Shown here: positions 25,401 to 39,890 of the stretch, piece after piece
Layout: each line of letters starts with the position of its first letter
How positions within the stretch are numbered: position 1 is the first letter of the stretch
The notes under the pieces: model-generated
Databases searched by the model: none
What the model was told of the DNA's origin: nothing
Seen by the model: only the letters and a program-made list of their open reading frames with translations
Translations under genes and position numbers: made by a program
Origin: Phallusia mammillata
Taxonomy: Eukaryota > Chordata > Ascidiacea > Phlebobranchia > Ascidiidae
Assembly (NCBI GenBank): GCA_003260075.1
Contig: QLIY01000270.1
Coordinates: 112,236 to 176,235, forward strand
Length of the DNA: 64,000 nt
Reading direction: 5' to 3'

Positions 25401-28400
25401 CTCCCTCCTCTGCAACCGTTACGCGGTAAAATTTCCGATATTTTGCCTCTTGTGGCTCCTCAACCCTTGGGGTTTGTATTTTTAGACCTAGGATGTACTA
25501 AGGGCGGCGGCCATTTCGCGAATAAACGTCTAGACCGAATCACAGCCCTTGTGACAAATGGTAAATGAAATTCCATGGGCCCACGCAATCCTTTACTATA
25601 CCACGTGCACACAATTTGTAGTACCACACCTCTATGATCGTTAGCCCTCACGATGACAGATGCTTTGATGTCCGTCAGGCAATGATGTCATGGTTATGGC
25701 TCGTTGGGCACGAAAGGACTTCGGTTTTGTGCTCACACCGCCGATTGACTTTTGCTGTCAGCTGGTGTTTTACCAGATGTGCTTGTTTGTGGAGATTGAC
25801 CGTTATGTTTGTGTGTGAAGTTCCCACACATAACTAATACCGAACTGAATGCTCAGGCAATTTCCTTTCATGTTTTTTGGGAACTGGTGATAAGGGTTAG
25901 GTATATAGTTGCGGTTATCACCACTTTAAACACATTCAAATCAGTCGTTTTTTAGGCAAACAGTAAGCATGTTTGGACATATGTATGAATACCAACTTTT
26001 GGCGTTTAAAATATTGCTGATTCGAAATTTGATACGTTAGAATTAGATACAGAAAAACAAAAGTTGCGATCACAAACCTATGTTTTACAGTTTTTTTGTG
26101 TGTCGCGGCCTAATATGTAGATTATGTGTCCAATCTAAAGTCACGTGATTCACTAAGCGCGAAGCATGATTTCCAAAAAAATCACTGTTTAGAATTCATG
26201 CGGTAAAACCAGTTACCTTTCTATATACCTCGGCACTTTTATTATCTTTGCGAACAAATTCTTGGTAAAAAGCGAGTCATTTGTAAATATAACATGCATG
26301 ACCATATATGACTTATTGTTCACTCAACAATAACGGTCATATTCGAAATTTCCGCTTATTGCTTACAGTTCAAGTAAACGACCATGGAAAGTCGACCTTT
26401 GGGCTTAGTTATTTCTAACCAGCCCCCCCCCCCATATATGACTTATTGTTCACTCAACAATAACGGTCATATTCGAAATTGCCGCTTATTGCTTACAGTT
26501 CAAGTAAACGACCATGGAAAGTCCCTTGGGCTTGATTATTTTTCACCATCCCCATGACTCAACAACAGTAAAGCGACGACGAAGTTTTTTTTTCGTCAGT
26601 GACGTCGTCAAGCTGTGACGTCACGTAGTTTTACAGACTCGTAAACGTAGCGCAGACATTTCAAACCGCCCAATTAAGGCAAAAACTGGTATATTCGCTG
26701 TAAAATTCAACATGTTTCAAATAGTTTTTAAGAATCCGCAGAAATAGCAGTTTTTGCATTCCAGACATGTTACTTCATATCTAGCAACCAAATTGAAGTA
26801 TGCGATTAAACTTAACGCGATTTTCAGAATTGTTGACATACGACGCCACTTTTACTGTCAATGGGCGCAATAAATCATGCCACACACAGCGGTACGTGGG
26901 GCATTTTAATGGTGATTCACTTCTTAGTGACCCCCCCCCCCACTTTTACTGTCAATGGGCGCAATAAATCATGCCACACACAGCGGTATGTGGGGCATTT
27001 TAATGGTGATTCACTTGTTAGCGACTTCTAACGAGCCTTATGTTGTCTTTTGTCGTTTCAGTTTGGCCTCGGACGCTTCAAAGCGGTCTGCATTCTTGGC
27101 TTCAATTCCCCGCAATGGTTTTTTGCCAACCTTGGAGCAATCCTTGCTGGGTAAGTGAATTATTGAAACTAAGCGATTTTTTTTAAATGCTTGCCCATTA
27201 ATTAATACACCGAAGACAACGAGTGTAACTGATGTGGCCCTTCATATCACTGAAGATGGCATGAGCATTTGCCGAAACGTTTGAATAATAAAGCATGCCG
27301 CTTTTTACGTCTATTTGATGAACAGATCCGTGTATAGTGTTAGTTTACTTTAATTCTATTTTTTATCGTTTCGCATGAACATTTGCCACATTTTCTTGTT
27401 AAACATTAAAAGACTAGCCCGGGAGGCGTTTTTTTACTCGACGTTTGGTTGTCAATCAAGCCTATGAATGTTTCTATTTTGGTAACTAGATCCATTTATG
27501 ACGTCACCGTCGGTTTAGATCGTAAACCAACGCATTTTTTTTCAACACCAAATTTTGTTGCTATTACATACACATGTACTCCACTTTCTCAAAACGTTAG
27601 TCAGACAACGCTACGCATTCTCCCCGTGGAATAACAACCAGAATGTGACGCACGTTATACGCCAAACGACATTTTCCCAGATCGGCCTTGTTATTATAAC
27701 GGACAGAAAATCACTAGTAATTGTGAAAAACAAGCAAACGTTACCAGGTGACCCGACAATACACGCGATAAGTCGATATTTATTTCTGGATTTAACGCTT
27801 TTATGACGTTGGAGTGTCAATGTAAAGCATTTTTTCTTTGCCTTGCTGGTAGATTATGTGTTTTTTCCAAAGACGAAATAGAGGGACTAATTGATTAATG
27901 TGGCCTCTTTATACCTTTCGTGACAGTTGTTAGGATTTTCGTGAAGACTGTGGATCACCTGTTGTTACCTTGTTTGTTGGTTGCTCCTTATTTAATTTCA
28001 AACAGGTTACTGAATGTGGTGAATTTAGATTAAAAGTCTTTTCAAGCATCGTACAAAATTACTAGTCACGTAAAAAAAGAAAATTTGCCAACCAGTACGT
28101 TTCTATCAGGTCTATTTTATTACTCTGTAGTGTAGACTATTGCGCTCCAAAAACCGTCTACTCAAAACGTGTCACTGATATCTCAAACACACGTGACTTG
28201 AGTTAGTCACGTGGTGGTTTGAGTGACGTTACAACCAAATATGGCCGATTGAGACCGGCACTCCTGGATTTAGCCGTAACTTGGTCACTAATCTTCTAAG
28301 TTTTGGTTTGTGGTAACGGATAACGGATAAGATGGTTTTCTTGTAACCTTCGTCTGTCATTCAGTTAGTCTGGTCGCTTCCGGGGTAACGGAATGTTTTT

Positions 28401-31400
28401 CATATCGCACTGTATAAGATTTTACATGTGATTTCCAAATTTGGGAGGTTTCGCCCTATGATAACGATTGTTATCGCTGTTATCGAACAGAGCATCCATT
28501 CTCTCTGCTGCCGAACCAAAACTACACGTTTTTTCCATTGGATGGCGCGCTTTTATCTACATTAGTAATACAGACTTATTAAGCCGGATTATATGCTTGC
28601 AAAGACACTTAAATTCACGACCATAGCCGCTAATAGGAAAAATACGAACGGCCGCACGCATATGGCAGTCTCTGTAACATGCAAAGACATACTGAAAATA
28701 ATATTACATGTTTAGGGTAACATTCAAGATGTATTACTATGTACAGTACCAGAAAGTGAAAAACCTCACTTTTCCATTAGCAGGGTTATTACTGTATCCA
28801 TCAACCGCCACTCTATCACATACAACCATGTGAGGCTATATTTTCCCAGCGATCCGTGGTTGGTTGCCACGTGGGCGTATAGCGCCGACGCTGTCCAGGA
28901 CATCCGTACAACCCTACAGTAACATTACACGAAAGCCTATTGTGCGTCCTTCTCTTTTGGCCCGGTTCTCGATCCCGTTTAACAATTGAATGGAATTCGG
29001 GCTATGGCAATTGACGTAACCGCACTAACTAAAGAGTTGCCTCATAGCTGTAGCATTCCCGAACATAGAGCTAGTGCTGTCGGACGTCTAAAGTTACCTT
29101 GAGAGTTGGGTGCACTTTTTCTTGTTTTGGTGCCCGTTGAGCTTGAACCGACACTCTTGATGTTCTGGGTTCGAATCCTTTTAGAATGCGGTTTGTTTAT
29201 TTCCAATGAACTTTTTCTACCTAAAGAAATTTGTGAGTATTTAATACTGTGACAGTAATACTGTGGCAGTACACAGTATAAAAGTTTCAAACTTTTACTT
29301 TACAAATTGCGATAAATTGTTTGTCAAATAATTTTGGTTTATCTTGGTTGCGTGTTGCCAAATATTACTTTTCACAAGTCTAATGGTCACTAGTAATATC
29401 CTGTTAGGCTCTATTCCAAACCCATTGCACTACTGAGTTTTCACGAAAATGGAGCACTTTTACTGCCAAATCTATTCCATGTAATCCAAAACGACATTGA
29501 CTAGACGCATCCCCGAATTCGCGAACAAGATAACCATCCAAATATATCTTCTACTACGAAATTACATCAGAAAACATTAAACTTACAAAAAAGAAGCTTG
29601 TTTTAGTTTGGTTTGCAACATAAACAAACAGACATAACACCCGATACACCCATTCACAAAACCGTAGAGTGTAAAACAATCACCTCGTTCTGGAACTCGT
29701 ACGACTTTGTGACGTAACAATGTTCTGGTGCTTTTAGCTGAAACATGATCGGCATTGTAGTTCGTATTGAGATGTTGTATGCCCAACTGGATTAACTTGT
29801 AGCGTAGACAAATGACAGGTCCCAGTATTCTGTTGTTTCCGTGGCTACAGTTTTGTCTTTGCCCTGTTGCGAGGTCCACAGTTAACACAGCTTCCAGAAA
29901 TAGTTCCTTGCGATAGTATAACATTCGTTTTTTTAAGTACATACATCATGGCCGAATTCTCCCATCTAAATAGAGTTAAGTCGCAAGCATTCGCAAAATG
30001 TTTTGATATAATCAACATTACGTATGCTTTCCAAGATAAAACGTTACATACGTTTTGCTGTTAGATTTACACAATATTTAACCTAATAAGCAATAGCAAC
30101 ATACTCCTTGAACAGTTTTTTTTTTAAGTAAGCATTTCTCAAGTTTTCATGCCAAGTCGTACATTAACCCTAAAATTAGTATGTCCTTCGTGGGATTTAA
30201 ACTAATAACCTCATATTGTCATGGCTGTATTATGATCCACATTAAGCAATGCTAAAAATAGTTCTCATTGCAACTCCACAACGTAACCACCGGAGTTGAA
30301 CCCAAGACCGTTGGTTATTTTGCATGAGTGCACACAAGAAGGTTGCACCAACATTTCGCGTAAGTTACTGACTTCACCTTGCCGGAATGTGCCCTTGCTC
30401 GACCCTCGTGTTTTGACAGGCTGCGATTGTGGCGTGCCAAGCGCCAACAACGATCTGCAGTTCTGCGAAAAATGGGCGTTTTTAGTCTACCGTTCATAAG
30501 CTTTGTGCATTGTAAAATTCTTTTGCCGGCCTCGTTAGTTCAAGTCTTTTACTGGTCTCGTTAGTTCAAGTGAACAAACTCGTAAAGCCATTGTTTTTAG
30601 TGATATGTTGACGGCACCTGGTCAAGGAATTTGAAATATGGGGTATTTGAATGCGTAGAAAAGGGGGTATTAGTCTGCGTAGAAATGCAATAACTTGATT
30701 TTTGTAGTTTTTCCTTCTGTTGGTGAAATGCCAAACAAATTATGTAACCCGGCGAAAAAAAGCGTTTGTTCAGTGTTAACTTAACATTTGCAAGTGATTG
30801 CAAAGATTGTTGTTTTCCATACCAAATGTAAGCTCCTTAAAAGCTTAAAAATTTTATACAGTAAAAATTGCGCAATGTACAAGTAATAACCATCATTAAT
30901 ATGTTCTTTACCTTAATGAGCAAAACGGAATATATATTGTCGCAAATGAAATAAGCTTTCTATTTCTCAGCCAGATGCAGAGTTTTAGCTTGTTTTGCAA
31001 ATTTACTCACAACAAAGATCCAAATGCATTCTGGACAAGAAAAAAACACATTAGGATTGTACACGAATAATTGCATTCTTATTGTAAAGTTGTGATGGAA
31101 TAAAGGGCATATATTTTTCAGCAATGGAGGCGGTCCATTTTTAATTTCACTTTCATTTACATTTGTTCAGTAGTAGTAGGCCTGTCGTCAAATAGAAATA
31201 CTTCCAGATCTTGGTGATCCTCGCGAAATTGTTAAAAGCGTTGAGCACTCCAATTTGAGGACCGCTGCTCTACATAATCAGACAAAGGGCTTTAAAATTG
31301 CTAATATGGTTGGAAGCTTGTGGCGTGTGTTGCTGCTGGTTTACGGTCTACTGGCGAAACTTATAACCACCCAGTAGATTGATTTCCGTTCTGCTTTGAT

Positions 31401-34400
31401 GTTTGTGGCAAAACGCCGTATGTGCGTGGTCGAGTGCAGCAAAGCGAAACGATTGTAGCGCCCATGGGAAACAGTTCGTAAAAAAGCAGATGGTTCGTAA
31501 TCCTACTGTATTGGGCTGTTTTGGAGACTTTTTGTTTCGTTCGGGTCGACAAATGAAACCGAAAAACACGGATATATGCAAACAGGCTTGACTGAAGCAT
31601 TTAAAGCAGGGGTGGCCAACCTTCTACGTACCATTCGCCAACTTTTTAACATACTGTGTTGGATGCGCCATAAATGTCTCGTAACCCCACCTTCTATGAC
31701 TACTTCTTGTATATAGAGAGAAAGAGAAAGAAACAACTTTTGCATGAGAAGGATAGTAATAAGAAATAAGAACTATTAAGTAAAAAATAACTCTGATAAA
31801 CTATATATATATATAAATAATAGGGCTGGCTTACTTTATTTATTTATTAGTTTATTAATTTGATTTTCATGATTATCAAAAGAAGGCAATGCGCCCTTTC
31901 TAATCATGCAATGCGCCACGTTTGGCGCATGCGCCATAGGTTGGCCACCACTGATTTAAAGGGTATAAAGCAGAACAATCCATGGACCAAAACCCTACCA
32001 GACCCTTTCAGTTGCTTTCAGTTTCATAGGTTTTGTTTAGGTAACTTTTTTGTATTGTGAATTTGTTTAAATTTTGAAATGCCCAAATATAATAGCCTAC
32101 TGCCGACAATGCAATGACTTAAATTGTTTCCAGTTCCATTTCCATTGGTAAACAGCATTACACTTTTAAACAGCATTACAACAACAGAAATGAAAATATT
32201 GACTTAGCAATCCCTACTAAAACGCAATTGATTGCGTTACTTACTACCTGTATAATATATGTAAACAAGTAACAGATTTGCCTATTAGCATGTGTGCAGT
32301 TCACATGGGACGTACTTAAGTTGTGAGGTTAAATACACTTGTAAAATTATTCAAAAATTTCCTTACGAAGCAATTTTCGATTGACGACATGATATTTAGC
32401 GAATAGACCAACCGCATTGCTTGCACTGGGCTAACAAACCAGGAAAACAAGACGGAGCTGCGCCAGACAAACGCAGTAAAGTTCAGAAAGGGATTTTTCA
32501 GGGAAAATTGTTCGGGTTTTCGGAAGGGGTAATAAAGCAATACTGAATATTGTCACGAGCTTCAATTGACCTGCCATTGCGACTAATAAAATATGGTAAT
32601 AAATTATAGAAAATGTAGAAATGTGTGGGTAACAGTCAGAATCACATAAAGTTCGCTTCGTGACAAACTTCAATAGAATTCCTTCATAAATATTTTTATG
32701 TAGCAAACCCATTTCTCGTTTCAACACTCTTAGAATATGTTTTCGACAGACATCATATGTGAGCTGCTTTTTTAAAATTATTTGATCACAATTTGTTGAA
32801 TGTCGTGTGATGAATAATACATAATAATGAAGGTACTTTAGTGCCTGCAGGTTTCGGCCCTTGTAGAAGTTGCAACATCATTAAATCAACATATTTCCCA
32901 TCAGTCGCCTACCAACATTGGAATATAATTCATCGCCACCTGAACAGGAACATAAAGTTGTTATAATATTCAAATGCAAAGTAAATTGACCTTTGACCCC
33001 GTGTGTTTATCACGTGACTGTCTTGCGCCACTCTATTTTGTGTTTGTTTGCTTTGCAGTGGGGTGGGTTGCGGTATTTATACGACAAACAAGGCCGACGC
33101 TTGTCACTACGTGCTGGAGAAGGCGTCCGCCAATATTGTGGTGGTCGAAAATGAAGAACAACTAGACAAGATATTGCAGGTAAACGACGCAAGATTGAAA
33201 ATAAGCCGCAGGCAGTTGCACCTTCGTACGATAAAATCTTTTTACTGTATCTGAGTTTATATGTATGGATACTAAACTTTATTTAAATTGCCTTTTTTAC
33301 GTAGCACTTTGTCGGTTTTTCTTATTGCACAAAAAACTGTAACAAAAAAACTGCGAATAGTTGAAAAATAATTGAAGGAACAGTAGTGCTTCTGAATGAG
33401 AATTAGTCAAGAAATGGTATTGATATATATTTCACTCATGTGGGTTACATCAGTCGATCTGCAAAAATAACGAATGAAGAGGTAAAATCAAACCAAATTA
33501 GGTACTCAAACCAACGCACATAAAAGAGCAACCTACTACAAGCCCTATCTCATTGCGCAAAGTTGGCACCCCGTGTATAATCTGCAATGCATGTCATGTC
33601 AAACCGTTGTTGCAATTGAATTTCAAATATTGACATCAAAACCTCATCGCATGTGCAACTAACCATTACCACAATTAACCAGCAAGCAAAAAGTGTTATA
33701 GCCTAATTGGCCTTAGCGTATCGTTTACAGCTCGATGGCTGTTCAAACACGCCTCAGACATTGTTTCCGATTCCTGTGACGAAATGAGCCAAAATCGGTT
33801 GTGAAGAGTATTGACAATTGCACTCAAAAGGATTTCAATGGTGCTATATGTGGTAACACCAGTTGGGTGGGGGCTTGTTACAAAGTACCGTATGTTAGGC
33901 GTTGAATGATGGGGGTGCGGCCACCCCTCTTAATGCCATTGACTCTGTAACGTCAATTTGTACTTGGTAGCGTGTGTACAAATATAGAAGACTGTCCGAA
34001 TGAATTATTACAGCACGAAAAATGTCATTGTTAAATTACGCTTTTGCGCATCTACAGTTACTTTATTAAAAGCGGGGTTTTAAACGAGATTTGTCCGCTA
34101 AACTGTTGCAAAATTTTACACTATTTTGTAGAAAAGTTTATGCATTGTTTGCAGTCAATTTTGTAATGTTGTTGTTTAAGACCAAGCTTGTGATTTTTTG
34201 CGTGTTTACGGCTTTCAAAAATACCATAATCAAGTCGTATCAATTTTAACACTTAAAACTGTGTACAGTTTTGCCCTTATTCACACGTTTAAACTTATAT
34301 TTGGACATACTATTTATAAAGACGTTTTGGTTGACTCAACTTGACTGTACGTAACTCGTTTGCAAACTCGGGTTATGAAATCCTCATATAGCATGATCAG

Positions 34401-37400
34401 GAGGTCAGCGACTCTACATTCGTATTTATAATGGCAATGCGCAAAAATAACTTCCCAAAAAGGGAAAATGCTTCCGGCCTTCGCATTGCCGCAAAGCAAT
34501 TTACCCGACATATACTCTAGTATCATCCATCAAACCAACAGCTTATGAGAAGATGCGCCGCCGTCGTGCGGTGCACAATATTGACCTTCGACCTTTTCTC
34601 TGCGTGAATTTAACCTTTCTGCAACAATGAATGTGCAAACTTACTTATGAAAGGATTTTGGTATTAGATTTAAAAACTTGGATTTGGGTCATAAATGAAT
34701 GCAAACTTTGAACTAAAATTCAAAGAACAAAATGTTAAAACAAAAGCAAGATTGCAACTGTGAATAAACTAACAAGTTGTTATTGTTTTTTTGAGGTGCC
34801 TGCAAAGCCCTTTTTACGTTTTACATTTACAGCATGACTTATGACTTGCACTATTATGGTAACATCCCACTAACCTTTTTATGCAACAATATATCGTCAT
34901 GTCCGTTTAAAGAAAAGAAAAAAAACGCAACAGACTAAACTTTGCATGCAAGTAAAACTGTCGTCAAACCCTAAGAAAACATGCCCCTAAGCAGTTCACA
35001 CAAGTTAAACTATCTTATAATCGTCGCAGATATGGGATCGGCTGCCAGATTTGACGACAGTGGTGCAATGTGATGGCAGAAAAGTTCACGAAGATGACCG
35101 AATATACTTGGTGAGTGATTTTGAGGCTGTAAAGTAAATTCTTTCCCTCAATTGCGCAGATAGGGGGCGAGGTCCAATTTTCTCTGGTTATTGCCGCACC
35201 CTGCCAAAGCCCTTGATGGGTGCGAATGGGTTAAATTGACGAGGCGGCTTTAATTTTCTGGGAGATAAATTGCTGCAATAGTTGCACATTAGTTTATCGG
35301 TTAAACATCACAAAACATCTTAGTCTATTTTTGATGAACCTATTTTTTGAAGAGAAAAGTCGTATACGCTATAGTCACTGTTATAAGCAATAAAATCACA
35401 ATTTGAGCCAATACGATTGGTTTCAGATTATATATAGGCGTGCTGTTTTCTACATTTGTTTTTTCCTATTTGTAATATATAATAAAGCGCTAGTACCTGG
35501 TGCTTTTATGGGTAAACAAAGCACTTATACGGGACTGTATACTTTAAACGGTTTTAGCTATTTGTTTTTGTCTCTTTTCAATTTACATTGTGTTATTTGG
35601 TTGCTACTTGTGTGTGTGACGCAACAATCACAGGAACTGGATTGCCCCGCGGCTGGGTATGACGTCAGCAGCGACAGCCTGTGTACGATCAAATCATTTC
35701 GAAAGTGTCGTATGTGGCCTAGTTTTTGCACCGTAGCTTCCTTTGCAAAACTGAGTTGCAAGAAAAAACTACTTTGCAAAAATACGCGTTGCAATTAAGA
35801 ATACATTTGAGGTTTCCGAAAGAATAAACGCCCAAGTTTAAAACAGCATTTTTGTGTAATCATGCAAATTTGTGTTTTACTATTTTACAAATTGTATGGG
35901 ATGTTTTTAGTTTTGTTTGAACTCAATATTCAAGCAATTATCCTTAAACCGATGTCAGAGAGATTAATACTTTATTGCACAAAACTGTTAAATGATAAAG
36001 TTTCGTCAATTTCAGCATCATCGGTTGGTATTTGCCCCCAAATGACCCAACAGATTCCGCTAACCATTCAAGCCGAGCGATTATTTACACAGTTCAGGCC
36101 GATACGCACGTCACTATGCCGATTACTGCATATCTTATTACATCGGTCCATCACCGTGGAACCACAACGCCATCTACGACCAGAAAAGTGGCTATGCTGG
36201 TGAAAAATTACCGATTTCGAAGCTGTTGGCATAGTAACGCCAAAACAAACAAACTCCGCAGCAGTAAAAAATAGCAAAACGTCCCATTACCTGTGTTCAA
36301 AACTTACGTAATAATAACAAAAATGATTGAGATTCCTTGCCTTGCCATAAAACTTTAACTAGCCGTGGCAATATTGTCTGATTTGAAAGAATTACGCAAT
36401 TTAGTGATATGTTTAAACAACGGGTGCAGCCTACTATTGAAATGATCACGACACCCATTTCGAAGTCTGTTCAGTTATAAGCCCATTTCTCATGCTTTCA
36501 ATTCCCTGGTCGATAAAATCAGCGGTTAGAATTCCCACTGTTGCGTAACAATCGACGTACGACGTAATTGATTTCCGAAATCATTCATCTTTTCCTCGGC
36601 ACGTAGCGTGATAAATCATCCCTCACGCAACGCACAATCCATGGTGCCTGTCAAGCGCCATTGCGTCACAATAGAGGAGCGCCATGACGCCCGACGCGCC
36701 ACACCCGTACATTGGAAACTTGCTTCTGCGAATATAAACTTTTTTACTAATTTGTGAATGGGTTCCGTTTTGTATTAATGTTGGTGAAAGGTTTAATGCT
36801 AACTGCTTATGCCCTACCAATCACTTGTGTGTTGATTCTATTTGAATAAGGGAACAATAAATGTTTACTTCAACCAAATAGCTTGATCCCAATTTGTAGT
36901 GAATTGTAAGAGAATACTTAAATAATTTTAATTCTCTAACATTTTCTTTATTACTACAAATGTTTGCATATCTTTAACTTAAAACAAACAACCAAATAGC
37001 ACCAAAACAGTCAATTTTTGTATGTTCCCGGGTGTTTTAAAAACATGATTAGCCTCTAAATGGCTCTTGTTTCAATGTATTTTTCTCTACCTAGTGTACA
37101 GAGGCAATACTTGATAAAAAAATAAAACACATTACGAAGCCGTTTATTGTTTGTTGTCCCAACATAGTTAACGAAAAATGCCCCCTCCCATCGTACACCG
37201 ACAAAACCTAACCTTTTCCCGTAGTAAAGCCCACGCATTACGTCAACGCAACGTTGTAGGTATCCATGTTTTATTACATCGTAACTTTGCGTCGACGCTA
37301 GCAAACCTTTTTACGCTTGACGTAAATTGTGTGTACATTTTCCGTGCCTACGCACTGCAACCTTAAATAACTGGGTCTATATATAGTTTAACGAACGTTT

Positions 37401-39199
37401 CCAGTACAAATAGTTTTGGTCCAGCTGCACCTGGAGTTTCGTGATAATGTGTTGTGGGGTAGGGGGGTGGAGCGGGGTTTAGGATATGGGTGTTGGCGTT
37501 GACAGGCGGTAACACCTTCTGCGATTACTGTTGTGATAATTATTTATTTTTTGACAATTGGGTCTAGTATCGCTCATTTCATTGCCCAGGCTATTTTTTA
37601 ACGCATATGCCGTTGACCAACTTTTTTGCAGCAAATTTGCCCTATTATTTTGCAAGGAAAAAGTTTTCTAAAACAATTCCTCTGCAAAATAAGAACTCTT
37701 TGAACAAAACCTACGACGCCCATACGTCTGAAACAGGTTTATCTGTTTAAAAAGAAACATCCAAAATTATTCAAAAAGAGCGGCAGACAATCAGTGTCAG
37801 TGTAACCTTTTTGTCGAAACAAAAATAACACTTTTGCCTATTTATAAGGTAGTAATATTGTTGTTTTAAGTATAGTTAACTCGATGATCGTCATTAAATT
37901 GCGTATTACAAATATCCGAAACCCAAATTCTTAAAAAAACGTAACAGTTAAAGCCGAATAAATTCCACTCGTCAAAACATACCCGCAAATTCAAACAACA
38001 TCTCAGGTGAAAACCACCCAGTGCTATAAAAAAATCCTCCCGTCCGAACGACGATATCACCATCACAAACACAGACAACAAGCCAGGTTGTGATGACGAC
38101 ATCCAAAACAGGCCGTCACTTTAAACCAGCCGGGGAATCCCCTGTGCTACTCACTCGCATTACGTCATCCCGTCCGTGAGAAAAAAGTCGGACACTTCGG
38201 AACACAACAACCAGGATCGTGGCAATTTTCAAAGTTGACCTTATTTTAGGCGCCGATTTCCGGCTGAATCCTGTCTCGAAACACGTTGTGTGTTTTTTTG
38301 TGAGTCAGTCGTCCATAACTGCCAACACCAATCTCATTAGGGCTTTGTGCGTTCAGGGGAACCTACGTCAGTTTGATCGGAAATGTTTTGGGGATGGTGG
38401 ACTGATGACGTATGTAGAATCCACCTCACTTTTGGTCAATATATGATTCAGAAACTTAATTTCTCGCCTGGTAAGCAGGATATTCTCAGTTTGAGGACAC
38501 TTTTCTTGAGTTTTGTCATGGGACTTTGGTAAAATCGCAATATGGTACAACAAAATAATATGCAAACCAGTTACAAGTAAAGTTTTTGATTCATATTTAT
38601 GAACATATTTAGTCATTTATCCTTATTATATTTCGCTTTTAGAGCATTACCGGTATCTTATTCAAATAGAATGCTTTTAGTAAGATTTTGTTTAAAGGCG
38701 AATTGAGACTAACACATTGTTACATAAACAATCAGTCCATTATACAGAGCAAATTCCCTATTTGGTACTCTAATTGGAATATATATAATAAGCCAATCTT
38801 TGTAATAATGTGTTAATTGTAGCTCATACAGCGTCAAGTATACGCGAACTTTGCGCAAGTTTCCAGAATGGCAGACCACAATCGCCTTGTTTCAAAATGT
38901 ACAGCTGAAATTTTGCGTCAGATATTACGTATGTAAAACACACAGCGTCAATTTCAGACCGTTTTCGAAACCAACAGAAGAACAATTTGTGGCTTTCGGA
39001 ACAACTTTAACATTAAACACTTTTCATAGCGCATCACCGATATTTAGACGTCAAAAAACGCCGGTAATGCTAAATTGCTAGCACTAATAGATTTAAATGA
39101 CAAAATTTAATGGTCGATACACCCTTACATATAACGACATTACGCTTGTAGCCTATGTCTTACGCAAAAGGGCAACGCGATTATTGTGGACGTATTTCG

Positions 39200-39261
<62 letters not shown>

Positions 39262-39795
39262 TTGTGGTGTGCGGTGTCGGCGGTCGATCAAACCAGCGGG
39301 TAATAAGACGATTATAAATTGTGGTAAATAAGGCCGCTTCATAGCACAAGGCTGTCTCGGGCCGTGCCAGCTCCAAGGCCTTTTGTTCGTTTACATTGCT
39401 TTTTTGACGTTATGACATCACTGTGCAGAAATACTAGACCGGTGGTTCCTTAGCTTCTCGGCGCCATGGAGTGTGATTCCACAATAACCAGAAGTGAATG
39501 ACACAAAAAACTTAGACAAAAACCAAGTGGAAAATCATTTGTTATTACGTCATAGAAACAATCAACAGGCTGAGATTGTGATGACGATATTAACACTTCA
39601 AACATGAGCAAAATAAATGAAATCTAAGTCAGTTTCAGTGTTGCCTTAGTGTAAGTTGCAATCGATTTTTCACCTTTTGCAATATCACAAGCGGGTAGTT
39701 ATTAATTCGCTATTATTCACCAACATTTCATGCTAATCTTATTGACCACCCCCAAAACACTTCCGTGGACCCCTGGACACCTTAGAAATAAATCT

Positions 39796-39890
<95 letters not shown>

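Larger units (their letters stand above)
24706..27061 (+). other. ACSBG intron, GC-richer stretch and two C-run duplications
   Basis: Apart from duplications at 26300-26550 and 26850-27020, the intron holds a CpG-richer patch near 25200-25320 and several TGACGTC sites around 26590-26625. I see no coding exon or RNA gene in it. Confidence 0.4.

Noticed and set aside
35403-35798. 131-codon frame on the + strand
   Set aside because: Lies in ACSBG intron 5, with hydrophobic low-complexity content typical of AT-rich DNA and no splice or start context.
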